In this document: in pieces, positions 62,710-64,000 of the stretch
Position numbering within the stretch: the first letter of the stretch is position 1
Layout of the letters: each line of letters starts with the position of its first letter
DNA from: Hymenobacter swuensis DY53
GTDB lineage: Bacteria > Bacteroidota > Bacteroidia > Cytophagales > Hymenobacteraceae
Direction: 5' to 3'
NCBI RefSeq assembly: GCF_000576555.1
Contig: NZ_CP007145.1
Location: 2,294,001 to 2,358,000 of the forward strand
Length of the DNA stretch: 64,000 nucleotides
The notes under the pieces: generated by a model
The model's input: only the letters and a program-made list of their open reading frames with translations
What the model was told of the DNA's origin: nothing
Databases searched by the model: none
Position numbers and translations under genes: made by a program

Positions 62710-63534
62710 ATGTCTGAACTGCAAAACCTGATTGAAGCCGCCTGGGCCGACCGGAGCCTGCTCCAGCAAGCCGCCACCACTGAGGCCATCCAGCACGTAA
62801 TTGAAGAGCTCGATAAAGGCCGCCTGCGCGTGGCCCAGCCCGCCACTGACCGGGAAGGCGGCTGGCTGGTAAACGACTGGGTGAAGAAGGCGGTTATCCT
62901 GTACTTCCCCATTCGCCAGATGGAAACCATTGAGGTAGGACCGTTTGAATTCCGGGACAAAATGCGGCTCAAAACCAACTACGAGCAGCAGGGCGTGCGC
63001 GTGGTTCCCCCAGCCGTGGCCCGCTACGGTGCCTATCTGGCCCCCGGCGTTATTCTGATGCCGAGCTATGTTAACATCGGGGCCTGGGTAGGTGAGGGTA
63101 CGATGGTGGACACCTGGGCTACTGTGGGCTCCTGCGCCCAGATTGGGGCGGGCGTGCACCTGAGCGGGGGTGTAGGCATTGGCGGCGTACTGGAGCCGGT
63201 GCAGGCTGCGCCGGTTATCATCGAAGACGGAGCCTTCGTGGGTTCGCGCAGCATTCTGGTGGAAGGCTGCTTCGTGGGCAAAGAAGCCGTCATCGGGGCA
63301 GGTGTGACCATCACGGGCAGCACCAAAATCATTGACGTGACGGGCCCCGAGCCAGTGGAGTACAAAGGCACGGTGCCGGCTCGCTCGGTGGTGATTCCGG
63401 GTTCCTACACCAAGCACTTCCCGGCCGGCGACTACCAGGTGCCCTGCGCGCTCATCATCGGGCAGCGCAAGCCCAGCACCGACCTCAAAACTTCACTCAA
63501 CGACGCGTTGCGCGAGCACAACGTAGCCGTATAA
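62710..63534 (+). CDS. dapD: tetrahydrodipicolinate N-succinyltransferase
   Basis: Transfers succinyl to tetrahydrodipicolinate, in the succinylase branch of diaminopimelate/lysine synthesis, downstream of DapA. It is 274 residues. The N-terminal helical part (MSELQNLIEAAWADRSLLQQAATTEAIQHVIEELDKGRLRV) is followed by the left-handed beta-helix of hexapeptide repeats (VAPGVILMPSYVNIGAWVGEGTMVDTWATVGSCAQIGAGVHLSGGVGIGGV). The C-terminal PSTDLKTSLNDALREHNVAV fits the family. dapA lies at the other end of the window. A terminator follows at 63600-63638. Confidence 0.96.
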   Translation: MSELQNLIEAAWADRSLLQQAATTEAIQHVIEELDKGRLRVAQPATDREGGWLVNDWVKKAVILYFPIRQMETIEVGPFEFRDKMRLKTNYEQQGVRVVPPAVARYGAYLAPGVILMPSYVNIGAWVGEGTMVDTWATVGSCAQIGAGVHLSGGVGIGGVLEPVQAAPVIIEDGAFVGSRSILVEGCFVGKEAVIGAGVTITGSTKIIDVTGPEPVEYKGTVPARSVVIPGSYTKHFPAGDYQVPCALIIGQRKPSTDLKTSLNDALREHNVAV

Positions 63535-63599
63535 AGCATGCATTCTGGATAGAGCCTCTGGTTTATATGAAGTAGGTGAGCCAGCTTCCAGGTAAGTAA

Positions 63600-63638
63600 A
63601 CGTCCGGCTGACTGCCTACAGTCGGCCGGACGTTTTTT
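63600..63638 (+). terminator. rho-independent terminator of dapD
   Basis: ACGTCCGGC pairs with GCCGGACGT, extended by GACT/AGTC, and a TTTTTT run follows. Confidence 0.85.
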
Positions 63639-63690
63639 GTGGGAAAAGGCCGCCGGCATCGGTAGCCGAGCCGCGCAGCCAGGCCAACCG

Positions 63691-63730
63691 AATCCGTGAA
63701 ATCCGAAAAATCCGTTCAAATCCGTGATTA
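63691..63730. repeat. short tandem repeat of AATCCG units
   Basis: Four nearly equal units of 9-10 bases, AATCCGTGA, AATCCGAAA, AATCCGTTC and AATCCGTGA, in the intergenic region before the last gene. Confidence 0.6.
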
Positions 63731-63804
63731 ACTGCTTAACATTGTAGAGCCGCGCCCGCCACCGGTTGGTCCTGGGCCGGACGTCTATTCTTTCTCTTTG
63801 CTTG

Positions 63805-64000
63805 ATGAGTACCCTGAAACCAGTTGTATCGGCCGCTCAGGCCCGCGACGAAGTGCGCGACTACATAGCCCAGGAACTGGGCGTTGAACCCGATACCATC
63901 CAGACCCGCGTGGCCTTCAACCGGGAATTGCCTTGGGTGGATGCCCGCATGCACCACTGCTTCCTGGTGGAGTGGGCCGATGCTACCGGCCGCGACGGTG
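63805..64000 (+). CDS. partial gene running off the right edge
   Basis: An ATG at 63805 opens a frame of 65 residues that continues past the window. It begins MSTLKPVVSAAQARDEVRDYIAQELG and has the hydrophilic helix EPDTIQTRVAFNRELPW. The visible part has no signal peptide and I do not recognise the family. Codon use is like its neighbours, so it is probably a real gene. The 3' end is outside the window. Confidence 0.7.
   Translation, partial: MSTLKPVVSAAQARDEVRDYIAQELGVEPDTIQTRVAFNRELPWVDARMHHCFLVEWADATGRDG

Overview
The window looks like a chromosomal segment of a GC-rich Bacteroidota, most probably Hymenobacter or a close relative in the Cytophagales. The evidence is the protein families rather than any rRNA. 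There are cargo proteins with type IX secretion C-terminal domains (a gliding-motility type domain at 8697-10943, a Por-type tail on the M1 peptidase at 11081-13099) and a PorE-like T9SS anchor at 52734-54683. There are also DUF4920, DUF2147, FKBP and M61 proteins typical of the phylum, -7 boxes close to TAnnTTTG (for example 21567-21574, 23514-23521, 48800-48807), and start sites that mostly lack Shine-Dalgarno sequences. No rRNA, tRNA, CRISPR array, insertion sequence or prophage was seen.

Layout. 1-6.1 kb: end of a membrane protein gene, dapA, a polysaccharide deacetylase lipoprotein, a rhodanese, ligA and a DUF4920 lipoprotein, separated by palindromic intergenic elements. 6.1-13.9 kb: a DUF3108-like protein, a frame-split hypothetical gene, a cytochrome oxidase subunit III, and two T9SS-exported proteins. 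13.9-15.1 kb: a DUF2147 protein and a gene-poor stretch with a promoter, two overlapping tiny ORFs and a long hairpin. 15.1-23.1 kb: NlpC/P60, M61 peptidase, subtilase lipoprotein, Kup potassium uptake, a PH-like membrane protein and an FKBP isomerase. 23.3-25.8 kb: a trypsin-like protease with an acidic N-terminal extension, a small carboxypeptidase-regulatory-like protein and, on either side, two short ORFs ending in an acidic stretch and Cys. This is the best candidate for an undescribed system. 25.8-39.5 kb: ada, rhomboid protease, an esterase, a five-PAS histidine kinase, DoxX plus a lipoprotein, a lipoprotein-type penicillin-binding protein, an ABC transporter pair and a metallo-beta-lactamase-fold hydrolase.

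39.7-45.6 kb is the most accessory-looking part. It holds an AT-rich orphan membrane protein gene, the fused B12-dependent mutase icmF, two orphan small genes, and about 14 copies of a degenerate 21-bp tandem repeat between them. 45.6-64 kb is largely housekeeping: a carboxypeptidase-regulatory-like protein, fdhA with a HbpS/GlcG-like gene, lepA, folD, queE, the PorE-like protein, three tandem paralogous small exported proteins, gltA, mnmE, a DtxR-type regulator, fabH, a glycosyltransferase, dapD and a truncated gene at the right edge. dapA and dapD, at opposite ends, both belong to the lysine/diaminopimelate pathway but are not in one operon. Most genes are monocistronic or in pairs, and many are separated by clear hairpin terminators.
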